A stretch of 32,859 nucleotides of DNA, taken from assembly GCF_913566895.1 (NCBI RefSeq), contig NZ_CAJYCN010000022.1, positions 1 through 32,859 of the forward strand, given 5' to 3'. The notes below the pieces were generated by a model, which saw only the letters and a program-made list of their open reading frames with translations, searched no databases and was not told the origin of the DNA. Below are positions 8,544 through 16,758 of this stretch, one piece after another. Each line of letters starts with the position of its first letter. Within the stretch, counting starts at the first letter, position 1. This stretch comes from Listeria ilorinensis. GTDB lineage: Bacteria > Bacillota > Bacilli > Lactobacillales > Listeriaceae. Both the position numbers and the translations under genes were made by a program.

Positions 8544-9268
8544 TGTTCTGTTCCTCCGATCGGATAGATATTTTCTGTATGTCCGTAGACAGGATATTTC
8601 GTCCGTTTTGACGCACAGTAGGCGACACCATTACAAATGATCTGCTGGACATATTCATTATAGTAAGTCGGATAACTTTCATGACCAGGTTGGAAGTAAA
8701 AGATCCGACCATTTCCACGCTTATAGGTAATGCCGCTGCGGAAAACATTACCGCCTTCGAACCAGCTGAGCAGGACCGTTTCATCAGGTGCAGGAATATC
8801 AAAATGCTCTCCATACATTTCTTCTTTTTCCAGTTCAAAACTTTCAGGGATCCCTCGAACGATTTCATGGGTCGGATCGATCACATAGAAGCGCTCTTTT
8901 TCATCCGCTTCCCGCCATTTAAGATCACAACTTGTCCCCATCAATTTCATAAAAATTTTCGACATGTGACCGGAATGTAGCACAACAAGTCCCATCCCAT
9001 GTAAAACGCGCTTGTGCACACGTTCAACAATCTCATCTGCCACCTCATCATGTGCCCAGTGTCCCCACCAAATCAGGACATCTGTACGCGCAAGGACTTC
9101 TTCTGTCAGACCATGTTCTGGTTCATCCAGGGTGGCTGTCTGTGTTTCAAAGCCAGCCGCCTGCAAAAAGGACGCAATCTGACCATGAATGCCTTCCGGA
9201 TAGATTTCTGCAACATTGGGTTCTGCTTTTTCATGGCGATATTCATTCCAAACAGTTACTCGTGTCAT
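8540..9268 (-). CDS. ThuA domain protein (trehalose-utilisation type)
   Basis: This 242-residue protein has the class I glutamine-amidotransferase-like fold of ThuA. Visible signatures are [13 protein letters not shown] near residue 85, [12 protein letters not shown] near 118, and the C-terminal [19 protein letters not shown], with histidines placed where ThuA proteins bind metal or substrate. In rhizobia ThuA works with the Gfo/Idh dehydrogenase ThuB in use of trehalose, maltitol and sucrose through 3-keto derivatives. Here it lies between two TIM-barrel isomerase genes and overlaps both by four bases, so it belongs to the same pathway. The substrate may be a glycoside other than trehalose. 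Confidence 0.88.
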   Translation of the reverse strand: MTRVTVWNEYRHEKAEPNVAEIYPEGIHGQIASFLQAAGFETQTATLDEPEHGLTEEVLARTDVLIWWGHWAHDEVADEIVERVHKRVLHGMGLVVLHSGHMSKIFMKLMGTSCDLKWREADEKERFYVIDPTHEIVRGIPESFELEKEEMYGEHFDIPAPDETVLLSWFEGGNVFRSGITYKRGNGRIFYFQPGHESYPTYYNEYVQQIICNGVAYCASKRTKYPVYGHTENIYPIGGTEQ

Positions 9269-10011
9269 TCTTTTTCATCCTCTCTAAGAATCTCACATAG
9301 GTTTCGATAACCGATTGCCACACTTTCCATTGGCGGGTGATTTGGAAAGGCTTCTTGTTCGATAATCAACCATTCAGTGCCGCATTTTTTCGCTTGATTG
9401 ATATAGTGTTTGATTGGCAAGTCTCCCGCACCGATCTCGATACTTTCTGCACCTGAGCGATCTTTCAAATGGATCAGCGGCATCCTACCTTTGTAGGGGG
9501 CAATAAAGGCTGGCACGTCCATACCGGCAAAAGCAAGCCAGTAAGTGTCAAATTCCGCTTGCAGGTCGGGTACTTCATCTAGTAAGAACTGCAAGATCGA
9601 CTGTCCTTGAATGAGATTCAATTCGTGAGCATGATTATGATAGCTGAATGCAAGACCATTCGCTTTGATTTTTTTGCCAATTTCTCGCAGTTCACGTGCA
9701 AACAGACGCCACTCTTTTTCTGTTTCAAAATCGCTGTACGGGCAGACGATTTCGTGATTGCCAATTTCTTTTTCAAACTGGATGACTTCATCTAAATGGC
9801 CGATCAAACGCTCGATCGGAATATGGGAGCCGGCAACAGCAAGTCCTAACTGGTCAAGTTTTTGACGGATCTCGGTACTGGAATGATCAAAATAACCGGC
9901 AAATTCGACACCATCATAGCCCATTTCCCGTACCTTTTCGAGCGTCCCCAGTAAATCAATTTCCGCATCATTTTGAACGCTCCACAACTGTAGGGCGATT
10001 TTCTTTGTCAT
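9265..10011 (-). CDS. TIM-barrel sugar phosphate isomerase/epimerase (248 aa)
   Basis: This is a compact xylose-isomerase-like TIM barrel. The metal ligands can be followed as Glu in SYHNHAHEL, Asp in [10 protein letters not shown], His in PLIHLKDRS and Glu in WLIIEQEAF. The early [11 protein letters not shown] motif is typical of the IolE/YcjR-like group. The start at 10011 is preferred because AGAAAGGA lies eight bases upstream. An ATG nine bases further up (10020) overlaps the stop of the preceding gene as ATGA but has no spacing for a ribosome binding site. It probably acts on the keto product of the first oxidoreductase. Confidence 0.87.
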   Translation of the reverse strand: MTKKIALQLWSVQNDAEIDLLGTLEKVREMGYDGVEFAGYFDHSSTEIRQKLDQLGLAVAGSHIPIERLIGHLDEVIQFEKEIGNHEIVCPYSDFETEKEWRLFARELREIGKKIKANGLAFSYHNHAHELNLIQGQSILQFLLDEVPDLQAEFDTYWLAFAGMDVPAFIAPYKGRMPLIHLKDRSGAESIEIGAGDLPIKHYINQAKKCGTEWLIIEQEAFPNHPPMESVAIGYRNLCEILREDEKE

Positions 10012-10016
10012 AGGAA

Positions 10017-11102
10017 TCATCCTTTCTGATCAAAATAAACGGGTTGGCCTGTTTTGGCTGACTGATAAATCGCTTCGAGGATTTGAGTCACGACAAGTGC
10101 TTGTTCTGGTTTGACGACTGGTTCACCATCATTGATTACTGCATGAATCCATGATTCGGCCTCCAAGACAGCCGGATCGTCTCCAGTGCCATCGTAAAAA
10201 TCTACACCACCTGTTTCAAGCTGGATATTTTTTTCGTACGTTTGACCGTATGCTTCACCATTAATACGCAGACCGTCTTCCATATCCGCCCCACCTTTTG
10301 TACCGGATAAGGCAGTTTTTGCCTCACCAACATCGAGCGTATTGAGTGCCCAGCTTGCTTCCAGTACAATCGTGGCTCCGTTTTCCATCGTAATGAAACC
10401 AAATGCCGAATCTTCCACGGTAAATTTCTCAGGATCCCATGCGCCCCACGCATTGGCTGCATCTTTCATTGAAGACAATTTGTGATAGCTATTGCCGACA
10501 ACATATTTCGGCTGGTAGTTGTCCATCATCCAAAGGGTCAGGTCGAGTGCATGCGTACCAATATCGATTAGAGGACCGCCGCCCTGCGCTTCTTCATCCA
10601 AAAACACACCCCAAGTTGGGACAGCTCGACGCCGAATCGCTTTTGCCTTTGCATAATAGATGTCGCCCAATTCATCGTTTTCACACACTTGATGCAGATA
10701 GCGCGAATCTTTGCGGAATCGGTTTTGATAACCGATCGTTAATTTTTTGCCTGTGCGTTCGGAAGCTTCAATCATCGCTTTTCCTTCTGCAGCTGTTTTG
10801 GCCATCGGTTTCTCACACATGACATGCTTGCCTGCTTCCATGGCTGCGATCGAGATAACTGCATGTGAAATATTCGGTGTACACACATGAACAACATCGA
10901 TTTTCTCATCTGCCAATAAATCTCGATAATCTTTGTATACGCTTGCATTTTCAGTGCCATATTCCACTTTTGCCCGTTCTGCCCGATCCATCTCAATGTC
11001 ACAGAAAGCCACCAATTCGACTTCTGCTACTTGTTTCAGGCTAGGCATATGTTTACCGTTTGCGATTCCACCACAACCAATGATTCCAACTTTTACTGTC
11101 AC
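10017..11102 (-). CDS. Gfo/Idh/MocA oxidoreductase (first gene of operon)
   Basis: This 361-residue dehydrogenase starts with GTG at 11102, eight bases after GGAGG. The Rossmann motif is VGIIGCGGIANGKHMP at residues 5-20, EKPM follows near residue 96, and GGGPLIDIGTHALDLTLW carries the catalytic Asp and His of the substrate domain. It is the first enzyme gene after the AraC regulator gene, separated by 65 bases that contain a TATGAT -10-like element but no good -35, as expected for an activator-dependent promoter. Likely role: NAD-linked oxidation of a sugar or glycoside hydroxyl at the head of the pathway. Confidence 0.9.
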   Translation of the reverse strand: MTVKVGIIGCGGIANGKHMPSLKQVAEVELVAFCDIEMDRAERAKVEYGTENASVYKDYRDLLADEKIDVVHVCTPNISHAVISIAAMEAGKHVMCEKPMAKTAAEGKAMIEASERTGKKLTIGYQNRFRKDSRYLHQVCENDELGDIYYAKAKAIRRRAVPTWGVFLDEEAQGGGPLIDIGTHALDLTLWMMDNYQPKYVVGNSYHKLSSMKDAANAWGAWDPEKFTVEDSAFGFITMENGATIVLEASWALNTLDVGEAKTALSGTKGGADMEDGLRINGEAYGQTYEKNIQLETGGVDFYDGTGDDPAVLEAESWIHAVINDGEPVVKPEQALVVTQILEAIYQSAKTGQPVYFDQKG

Positions 11103-11167
11103 AAAAAAACCTCCAATTCAATTTTGTATCTGCCTATATCATACAAAATGAATGGAGGGATTTCTTC

Positions 11168-12058
11168 CTAATTTCTTGTCAACTTATTCCCGTATATTGT
11201 CTTCCTATATTTGAGCGGGGCGATCCCCATTGCCCGCTTGAAAGCATGATGAAATGTTTTAACGCTACTAAAGCCCACTTGCTCAGCCACTTCTGCCATC
11301 GGGATCTCCTCATTGATCAGTAGCCATTTTGCCTGATTCAGACGGTAGTCATTCAAAAAAGTCACAAAGGTGACACCCGTATTTTTCTTAAAGAATTTCG
11401 TAAAATAGTAGATGCTGAAACCTGTAAACCTAGCCATTTCTTCTAAACTGATCGGCTCTTTGTAATGGGCTTCGATATAGGAGAAAATTTCATCCAATTT
11501 TTCCAGTGTTTCTTCTGATTTCAGCGTGATCTCCTCACTCAGAATGCGCGTCTTGTCATCTTCTTCTGCTGGAATCTCCCGATATAAAAGAGCTACCATC
11601 TCCATCAGCTTGGCCTTGATTAAATACTTATAGCCGAGCGGTTTCGTTTCATCTTCAATATGGATTGCATGAAGTAGTGTCTGCATTTTCACAACCGTTT
11701 CTTTCGACCAGCCGGTACTATGTGCTTTCATTTTGGCAAACAGCTGCCGTAAGCTTGGCTCCCCATCTGCTTGCATCTCATCTTCTTGAAAAAAAGTCAG
11801 GTCAAACTGGATCACGATACGTTCACTGTTAGGCGAGGCCAGAAAATAATGGACGTCTCCTCCATTGATAAACTGAATCTCGCCTGCTTGCATGTGAATC
11901 GGAATATCATTGATACCGAGGTGCAAGGTTCCTTTTGTGACATAGATCACTTCGATCATTTTATGCCAGTGTGGATAGACCAGCACTTCGCCTTCATGGA
12001 CAAAACGACGAAACGGGAAACCTTTATCCAGATTGGGAATTTCAAGATAATTACTCAT
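11168..12058 (-). CDS. AraC family regulator with cupin sensor
   Basis: The 296-residue protein has an N-terminal cupin with the metal or ligand motif YPHWHKMIEVIYVTKG near residues 28-44 and MQAGEIQFINGGDVHYF. A C-terminal double helix-turn-helix follows: SLEEMARFTGFSIYYFTKFF for the first, and MAEVAEQVGFSSVKTFHHAF for the second. Such regulators sense a sugar and activate the adjacent catabolic operon. It lies immediately upstream of the five enzyme genes on the same strand and is the likely activator of their promoter. AGGAG precedes the ATG at a good distance. Confidence 0.92.
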   Translation of the reverse strand: MSNYLEIPNLDKGFPFRRFVHEGEVLVYPHWHKMIEVIYVTKGTLHLGINDIPIHMQAGEIQFINGGDVHYFLASPNSERIVIQFDLTFFQEDEMQADGEPSLRQLFAKMKAHSTGWSKETVVKMQTLLHAIHIEDETKPLGYKYLIKAKLMEMVALLYREIPAEEDDKTRILSEEITLKSEETLEKLDEIFSYIEAHYKEPISLEEMARFTGFSIYYFTKFFKKNTGVTFVTFLNDYRLNQAKWLLINEEIPMAEVAEQVGFSSVKTFHHAFKRAMGIAPLKYRKTIYGNKLTRN

Positions 12059-12103
12059 AGCCGCTCTCCTTCTTGTGAAACTTCCCCTTTAGTATAAACA
12101 AAG

Positions 12104-12136
12104 AAAGAGCCGGCTTCAAATGAACGAGGCCGGCTC
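12104..12136 (-). terminator. Terminator of the MIP channel gene
   Basis: An 8-bp GC-rich stem (GAGCCGGC with GCCGGCTC, loop of 14) is followed on the minus strand by TTTCTTTG. It lies between the channel gene and araC, so the two are probably separate transcripts with some read-through. Confidence 0.8.
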
Positions 12137-12144
12137 GACAACTT

Positions 12145-12876
12145 TTACAAAAAAACGACTTTATATAGCAGAACGGCCAATATACCTGCAAGGATCGGTG
12201 CAATGACAGGGATCCAAGCATAACTCCATTCCGAACTTCCTTTATGTTTGAGCGGCAAAAGTGCATGTAAAATCCGCGGTCCTAAATCACGTGCCGGATT
12301 CAGGCCTGGCCCAGTCGGACCACCTAGTGAAGCAACAAGTGTCCATACTAAAAAGCCAAGTGCTAAATGAGCTGTACCCAAATTATCTGCAAAAAACGGT
12401 GCTTTTGTAATCCCAAGTGCACCAAAAAATAGAACGAACGAGCCAACAAATTCATTGACAAAGCCATTCGTTTTGCTGCGGACAGCATTGATGGTAGAGA
12501 AAGTACCTAAAATATGATCGGGACTCGTCGTCATATCATAATATGGTTTATAACAAGCTACGACAATCAGCTGACCGATCATCGCGCCGGCAAATTGTGC
12601 AAGAATATAAGGAACCACTTCCGCCCAAGGAAACATCCCGCTGACTGCCAGACCGATCGTAAAAGCTGGATTGATGTGGTTACCACTGATTCCGCCGAAC
12701 ATCATTGCTGGAATCATGACCCCACACCCATAACCAACTGCGATCAACATCCAGTCACTGCCATATCCTTTCGTCCCTTTCAAATCTACATTTGCTACTG
12801 CGCCGTTCCCTAAAATAATCAAAATAGCTGTGCCGAAAAATTCGGCCAGAAGACGCGTTGATAATGCGTAATCCAT
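12145..12876 (-). CDS. MIP family channel, glycerol facilitator type
   Basis: This is a six-helix aquaporin-family channel of 243 residues. The two pore loops are NPA at 69-71 (GNHINPAFTIG) and NPARD at 193-197 (GPGLNPARDLGPR). The Asp after NPAR is the marker of aquaglyceroporins rather than pure water channels, and a GLNPARD loop is also found in lactobacillal GlpF homologues reported to move lactate or other small solutes. AGGAGG precedes the ATG. No glycerol kinase or dehydrogenase gene is adjacent. The position upstream of the sugar operon and downstream of lrgAB is suggestive but the terminators argue for separate units. Confidence 0.92.
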   Translation of the reverse strand: MDYALSTRLLAEFFGTAILIILGNGAVANVDLKGTKGYGSDWMLIAVGYGCGVMIPAMMFGGISGNHINPAFTIGLAVSGMFPWAEVVPYILAQFAGAMIGQLIVVACYKPYYDMTTSPDHILGTFSTINAVRSKTNGFVNEFVGSFVLFFGALGITKAPFFADNLGTAHLALGFLVWTLVASLGGPTGPGLNPARDLGPRILHALLPLKHKGSSEWSYAWIPVIAPILAGILAVLLYKVVFL

Positions 12877-12922
12877 GCATTTTCCCTCCTAATTGATTGA
12901 TCGTAATTTCACAATAAAATAT

Positions 12923-12948
12923 GCGACAGATTTCACAAATCATGTCGC
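12923..12948 (-). terminator. Weak hairpin terminator after lrgB
   Basis: An imperfect stem (GCGAC with GTCGC, extended by GATTT/AAATC around one bulge) is followed on the minus strand by ATATTTTATTG. It probably ends the lrgAB transcript weakly and may allow read-through into the channel gene. Confidence 0.5.
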
Positions 12949-12961
12949 GCAAAGCTTGTTC

Positions 12962-13636
12962 CTACCCGAAAAACAGCTGTGCGAAAAACGGATAAAAGAA
13001 GCTAGCTAGTACAGCACTCAGAGCCATCGTAACGAGTGCGACAGCCCCTTCATCTTCGCTGACAAGCATGGAGGCGCTGGTTCCCATGATATGACTGGTT
13101 GCCGCCATCGCCACCCCTTTGGCAACTGGATGCTCAATTCCCATCTGCTTCAATATCTTTTGCCCAAAAGCAAAGCCGAAGCAGCCAGAAAGAACAACGG
13201 TTACACTGGTAAGCGGCACGGAAAATGCGCCGCGGTCCGCAACACCCATTGCAATCGGCAGTGTGATATTTTTAGGAAGCAGGGCTTTTTTAACTTCATC
13301 CGAAAGAGGTAAAATATGTGCAAATAACCAAGTTGTAAATAAGGATACAAATGCTCCAAGAAGAACACCCAGTAAGATCAGCGGCAAATATTTCACCACG
13401 CGTGAACGTACTTTGTAGAGCGGTACAGCAAAAGCAACAATACCGGGACCGAGCATATAAGTTAACAACGCACTGTTCCTAGCGTAATCTACATAGCCCA
13501 CGTCCAGAAGCAACAGGAGCACCATCATTGCCACTGAAGCAGTAATCACCGGAAGTGTAAAAATGGTGGGAAACCTTCTGTTTATCAACCAAGCAATCCC
13601 ATATAAAGCGAGTGTAAGTACCAGCCAAATCATCAT
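12962..13636 (-). CDS. lrgB: LrgB family protein
   Basis: This 224-residue polytopic membrane protein is of the LrgB/CidB/YohK family. Family signatures include LLTYMLGPGIVAFAVPLYK and ALLPKNITLPIAMGVAD, then the glycine-rich VTVVLSGCFGFAFGQ and SHIMGTSASM. With LrgA it is linked to control of murein hydrolases, cell lysis and, in several Firmicutes, pyruvate uptake. It overlaps the lrgA-type gene by four bases. No LytSR two-component genes are next to it here. Confidence 0.92.
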   Translation of the reverse strand: MMIWLVLTLALYGIAWLINRRFPTIFTLPVITASVAMMVLLLLLDVGYVDYARNSALLTYMLGPGIVAFAVPLYKVRSRVVKYLPLILLGVLLGAFVSLFTTWLFAHILPLSDEVKKALLPKNITLPIAMGVADRGAFSVPLTSVTVVLSGCFGFAFGQKILKQMGIEHPVAKGVAMAATSHIMGTSASMLVSEDEGAVALVTMALSAVLASFFYPFFAQLFFG

Positions 13637-14013
13637 TTTCTAGCCATCTTCCTCTCTGTCAAAAGCTGGATGAAATAGCCAGTCAAAAAGAAAATCAACA
13701 AACCGGAAATAATCGTGACACCTAGAATCAAATACCCCTGATGTAGAAAGAGCTCCCCATAATTCATCAGCCCGGTAAGTGCTGGAACAAAAAACAGCGG
13801 TGTTACAGCCAACAGAAAATTCGCGCCACTTTCCAGCCATGATATTTTGATGATTCCTGTCAGAAAGCACAAAAAAAGCACCATCATACCGATCAGGTTT
13901 CCGGGAAGCGGGAGTCTGAACTGATGCTGCAAAAAATCTCCGAATTCAAAAAAAAGAATCAAGCCGCCAATTTGCGTGATGACTTTGATCGTAAGTAAGA
14001 CATATTTCCCCAT
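13633..14013 (-). CDS. lrgA: CidA/LrgA family holin-like protein
   Basis: This small four-helix membrane protein of 126 residues is of the CidA/LrgA holin-like family, with the family core FRLPLPGNLIGMMVLFLCFL and the FFVPALTGLMNYGELF segment. An in-frame ATG at 14109 would add 32 residues, but the promoter at 14093-14120 overlaps it. AAGGGTG precedes the ATG at 14013, giving the usual family length. The protein is thought to form oligomeric membrane pores or to gate export together with LrgB. First gene of the lrgAB operon. Confidence 0.9.
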   Translation of the reverse strand: MGKYVLLTIKVITQIGGLILFFEFGDFLQHQFRLPLPGNLIGMMVLFLCFLTGIIKISWLESGANFLLAVTPLFFVPALTGLMNYGELFLHQGYLILGVTIISGLLIFFLTGYFIQLLTERKMARK

Positions 14014-14092
14014 ATACACACCCTTTTCTAAGCTGCGACAAATGAGAAATTCTCGGCTGTTTAATCGTGATGAAACTGCCATAGCCAACTTC

Positions 14093-14120
14093 ATTATACG
14101 CTTTTCCATTCAAATTTCAA
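14093..14120 (-). promoter_or_regulatory. Sigma-A promoter of lrgAB
   Basis: On the minus strand a TTGAAA -35 box (14115-14120), a 16-base spacer and a TATAAT -10 box (14093-14098) lie about 80 bases before the lrgA ATG at 14013. Confidence 0.75.
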
Positions 14121-14223
14121 GGTTGTTTTCATGAATTATTTTCATAAAAAAGAGAGGGTTAAAAATAAGATATGCGTTAGAATGCCAATGAAAAGGCTTT
14201 ACTTCTTGTGATTTTTTTATCAA

Positions 14224-14249
14224 AAAAGACTGACCCTATTGATCAGTCT
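14224..14249 (-). terminator. Terminator of the MBL-YjdI-GNAT-ltrA operon
   Basis: A 7-bp stem (AGACTGA with TCAGTCT) is followed on the minus strand by six T residues, directly after the ltrA stop codon. Confidence 0.75.
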
Positions 14250-15389
14250 CTATTTTTCAGTTTGAATGTGACGGCTTGCCTGAAAACGGATCAACAAATC
14301 CACGAGCGTCACCAACCACAAAAAGATAAAATTGCTCCACAATGGTAGTATTATAAAAACATTCAGAATGAAAAAGAAGATCAGTAAGCTGAACAGCAAG
14401 AGATCCTTCCAAATATCAAAAATGACTTCTGGTTTTTTGTGATAGTTAAAAACAACCTGTTTCGCCAAGAAAAAGACAGCTGCCGCACCATACAACAAAA
14501 GGAGCAGCGTATTCTTTTCAAGGTGTCCGGCATAAAGCAGATGAATATTGGCAGCAAGCAGCATGACCGAAACGATAATAAAAAAATGACCATAAAGCAG
14601 CACTTGACCACTCGTAGTCTTTGTTGGATCAAGGTGATGCTCAAAGCTGTAGAAATAGCTGGCCCACATCGTACCGATAATCAAGAAGGCTGCTAGCGTA
14701 AAAGATAGCGTATAGGGATCCGTTGTATGCCCTACTAAAAGAGTGGTGATTGCCACAATGCTCTCGCCAAATGTGATGATGACAAATAAACCAAAACGCT
14801 CGATCAGATGTGATAAATGAACAGGCGCCTTCTGCAATGTTTTTGTAAATACCAATGGCAATAAAATATCGATTGCAATTCCCATATAGACAATTGAATA
14901 ACGCAAAACACCCGTGAAAAACACAGCTGAAAGAGAGAGTAGAATGCCAATCAAAAAGATAGTTCCAAGCAGCCGCGCCACTTGTCTGAGTTGTTCACCT
15001 ACCTTGTGGCTAACGATGAAATACTGCAAAACAGTAATAAGCCGGATTCCTGCATATCCGATGATGAATGTATAAAAAGTATCATCAAAATCCAAATCGA
15101 AGCTTGCCGTCATCAGCACTAGAAAGAACATTTGCGGCAGCATATAAAATGCCGGAAAAGAGATTCTCTCACCAAAACGATTGAAAAACATAGTTTGCCC
15201 CACCCACGCCCAAAACATCGGTGTAACCATCAGCAGATATTCACCAAAATAAAGCAGTGTATGTTCTGGATGATGATCTACTGCTAATAAAAGATGTGTG
15301 GTTGAAGCAACCGCTGTAACAAAAACCAAATCAAAGAAGAGCTCAAGCCATGAGACTTTTCGCTCTTTGAAAATGAGAGCCTGTTTCAT
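14250..15389 (-). CDS. ltrA: Low temperature requirement protein A (LtrA family)
   Basis: This 379-residue multi-pass membrane protein has about ten hydrophobic segments. The N-terminal signature VSWLELFFDLVFVTAVASTT and the central RFGLFVIITFGESIVAITTL are diagnostic of the LtrA family, first named from a Listeria monocytogenes gene needed for growth in the cold. Its biochemical role is unknown. It is the last gene of a probable four-gene operon: its ATG overlaps the stop of the acetyltransferase gene as TGATG, and a terminator follows. Confidence 0.92.
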   Translation of the reverse strand: MKQALIFKERKVSWLELFFDLVFVTAVASTTHLLLAVDHHPEHTLLYFGEYLLMVTPMFWAWVGQTMFFNRFGERISFPAFYMLPQMFFLVLMTASFDLDFDDTFYTFIIGYAGIRLITVLQYFIVSHKVGEQLRQVARLLGTIFLIGILLSLSAVFFTGVLRYSIVYMGIAIDILLPLVFTKTLQKAPVHLSHLIERFGLFVIITFGESIVAITTLLVGHTTDPYTLSFTLAAFLIIGTMWASYFYSFEHHLDPTKTTSGQVLLYGHFFIIVSVMLLAANIHLLYAGHLEKNTLLLLLYGAAAVFFLAKQVVFNYHKKPEVIFDIWKDLLLFSLLIFFFILNVFIILPLWSNFIFLWLVTLVDLLIRFQASRHIQTEK

Positions 15390-15670
15390 CAGCGGTTAGC
15401 TTGAACTTCCCGATATTCGGGCTTCCGTTCAAATTCCGCTTTGGCAAACGGGCATAAAGGAATGATTTTTTTCTGCTCTTCGCGTGCTTTTTGGACAGCG
15501 TGGGCTACAAGCTTCGTCGCTAATCCTTGTCCTCTTGCATGATCATTCACACCTGTATGATCAATAATAAACATATCTTCTCCAGTAGGGACGAATGTGA
15601 CTTCTCCCAGTTCTTCTCCATGCTCATCGATAGCATAGATGCGGTTTTTCCCATCTTTGAATTCAATCAT
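15389..15670 (-). CDS. Small GNAT acetyltransferase (YjdJ-like)
   Basis: This 93-residue minimal GNAT protein carries the acetyl-CoA loop HARGQGLATKLVAHAV and the ending LCPFAKAEFERKPEYREV, typical of the YjdJ/GTNAT group. The start at 15670 is chosen because it overlaps the stop of the Fe-S protein gene as ATGA with AGAGGGTG upstream; frames further up add no family sequence. In many bacteria this protein is encoded next to, or fused with, a YjdI-type 4Fe-4S protein, exactly as seen here. The substrate is unknown. Confidence 0.87.
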   Translation of the reverse strand: MIEFKDGKNRIYAIDEHGEELGEVTFVPTGEDMFIIDHTGVNDHARGQGLATKLVAHAVQKAREEQKKIIPLCPFAKAEFERKPEYREVQANR

Positions 15671-15915
15671 TTCTGGACACCCTCTTTTTGTATATAATGC
15701 AAGGCTCCACTTGGACATGTATCGATCACGCGCATGACTTCTGCTTTGTTAGCTTGATCCGGATCGATCCACGGCTTCCGCTTCAAATCAAAAATCGCGC
15801 CATTTCCCTTGACGCAGTTGCCAGAGTGCTCACAAACATGCGTATTAAAATAAACATCGATTTTTTCACCATGGTACTTTCTATAGCCTTGTTCCAGCAG
15901 CTCTTGTTCTTCCAT
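15667..15915 (-). CDS. YjdI-like mono-cluster 4Fe-4S protein
   Basis: This 82-residue protein matches the Fer4_19/YjdI family. Cysteines are in THVCEHSGNCVKGNG and IDTCPSGAL, and the usual WIDPD segment lies between them. That gives three cysteines in view, a set typical of this family. Probably a small redox or electron-transfer partner. AGGAGG lies nine bases before the ATG. The gene sits in an operon with the GNAT and ltrA genes and about 65 bases after the MBL hydrolase gene. Confidence 0.88.
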   Translation of the reverse strand: MEEQELLEQGYRKYHGEKIDVYFNTHVCEHSGNCVKGNGAIFDLKRKPWIDPDQANKAEVMRVIDTCPSGALHYIQKEGVQK

Positions 15916-15980
15916 TTAGTCCGCCTCCTAGGTCGATCTTACTTCTTTCATAACCTTGCAGCATCCTTTTTAAACATCGC

Positions 15981-16607
15981 TCAATTAAAAAAGGGATTCG
16001 TAGCTTTTTCATGCCCGATGGTGGTTTCTTCCCGGTGTCCTGGATAGACGACCGTTTCGTCCGGCAGTGTGAAAAGTTCTCGTTCGATACTGGCAAGCAG
16101 TGTAGCTGAATCACCTGTGTAAAGATCCGTTCGACCAATGCTGCCTTTGAAAAGTGCATCGCCCACCACAGCAAAATCATCAAAAATAAAGCTGACACTG
16201 CCGAATGAATGACCTGGCGTCTCTACAACCCGAAACTTCATGCCATCAAACTCATACTCTTTCAATTCAAATTCAAACTCTGCGGGCTCTACACTGATTT
16301 CGGAGATCCCATAAGCCTGCATACCTTGTGAGCCATTATGAGCCGGATTTCCCAGCCATTCTTGTTCATTTGAGCTAACATAGACAGGAATCCCATACTT
16401 GTTCCGAATCGCAGTTACAGCCCCAATATGGTCATAATGACAATGTGTAAGCAAGATAGCGACAGGTTTACTACCTGTTTTTTCAATTTCCGTCTCAATT
16501 TTTTCTGCTTCTGATCCCGGATCAACCACGAGAAGTGACCGGCCGTTGTCGATTAGATAAACGTTCTCTTCCAGCGGTCCAGTTACGATTTGTGTTACAT
16601 TCAACAT
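15981..16607 (-). CDS. MBL-fold hydrolase, glyoxalase II/YqgX-like
   Basis: This 208-residue metallo-beta-lactamase-fold enzyme has the metal motif THCHYDH with His55, His57, Asp59 and His60, a VVDPGS strand at about residues 28-32, a further histidine in VVETPGHSFGS, and VVYPGHREET near the C-terminus. Members act as thioester hydrolases such as hydroxyacyl-glutathione or bacillithiol-conjugate hydrolases. A divergent glyoxalase I gene lies 150 bases away, which supports a role in methylglyoxal detoxification. An extended -10 (TGTTATAAT, at 16640-16645) lies upstream. Confidence 0.9.
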   Translation of the reverse strand: MLNVTQIVTGPLEENVYLIDNGRSLLVVDPGSEAEKIETEIEKTGSKPVAILLTHCHYDHIGAVTAIRNKYGIPVYVSSNEQEWLGNPAHNGSQGMQAYGISEISVEPAEFEFELKEYEFDGMKFRVVETPGHSFGSVSFIFDDFAVVGDALFKGSIGRTDLYTGDSATLLASIERELFTLPDETVVYPGHREETTIGHEKATNPFFN

Positions 16608-16694
16608 TTAACGTCACACCTTTTTGTTTATTTATTCAAATTATAACAAGCACTGCCAAGAAATGGAAATAATCGTTCCTGTACAGCAGTTCTC

Positions 16695-16723
16695 TTGAAA
16701 GTCAGCGTCAATTAGCATACAAT
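16695..16723 (+). promoter_or_regulatory. Sigma-A promoter of gloA
   Basis: TTGAAA (16695-16700), a 17-base spacer and TACAAT (16718-16723) lie about 35 bases before the glyoxalase start codon. Confidence 0.8.
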
Positions 16724-16758
16724 TAGGACGAAATCAACCTACATATGGAGGAGATAAA

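Noticed and set aside
8482-8868. 128-codon minus-strand frame inside the ThuA gene
   Set aside because: It is a shadow of the ThuA gene in another frame, rich in Ser, Arg and Met with no family likeness.
6440-12140. Possible glycoside hydrolase or sugar transporter in the catabolic operon
   Set aside because: All frames are accounted for by the two oxidoreductases, two TIM barrels, ThuA and AraC; none encodes a transporter or hydrolase.
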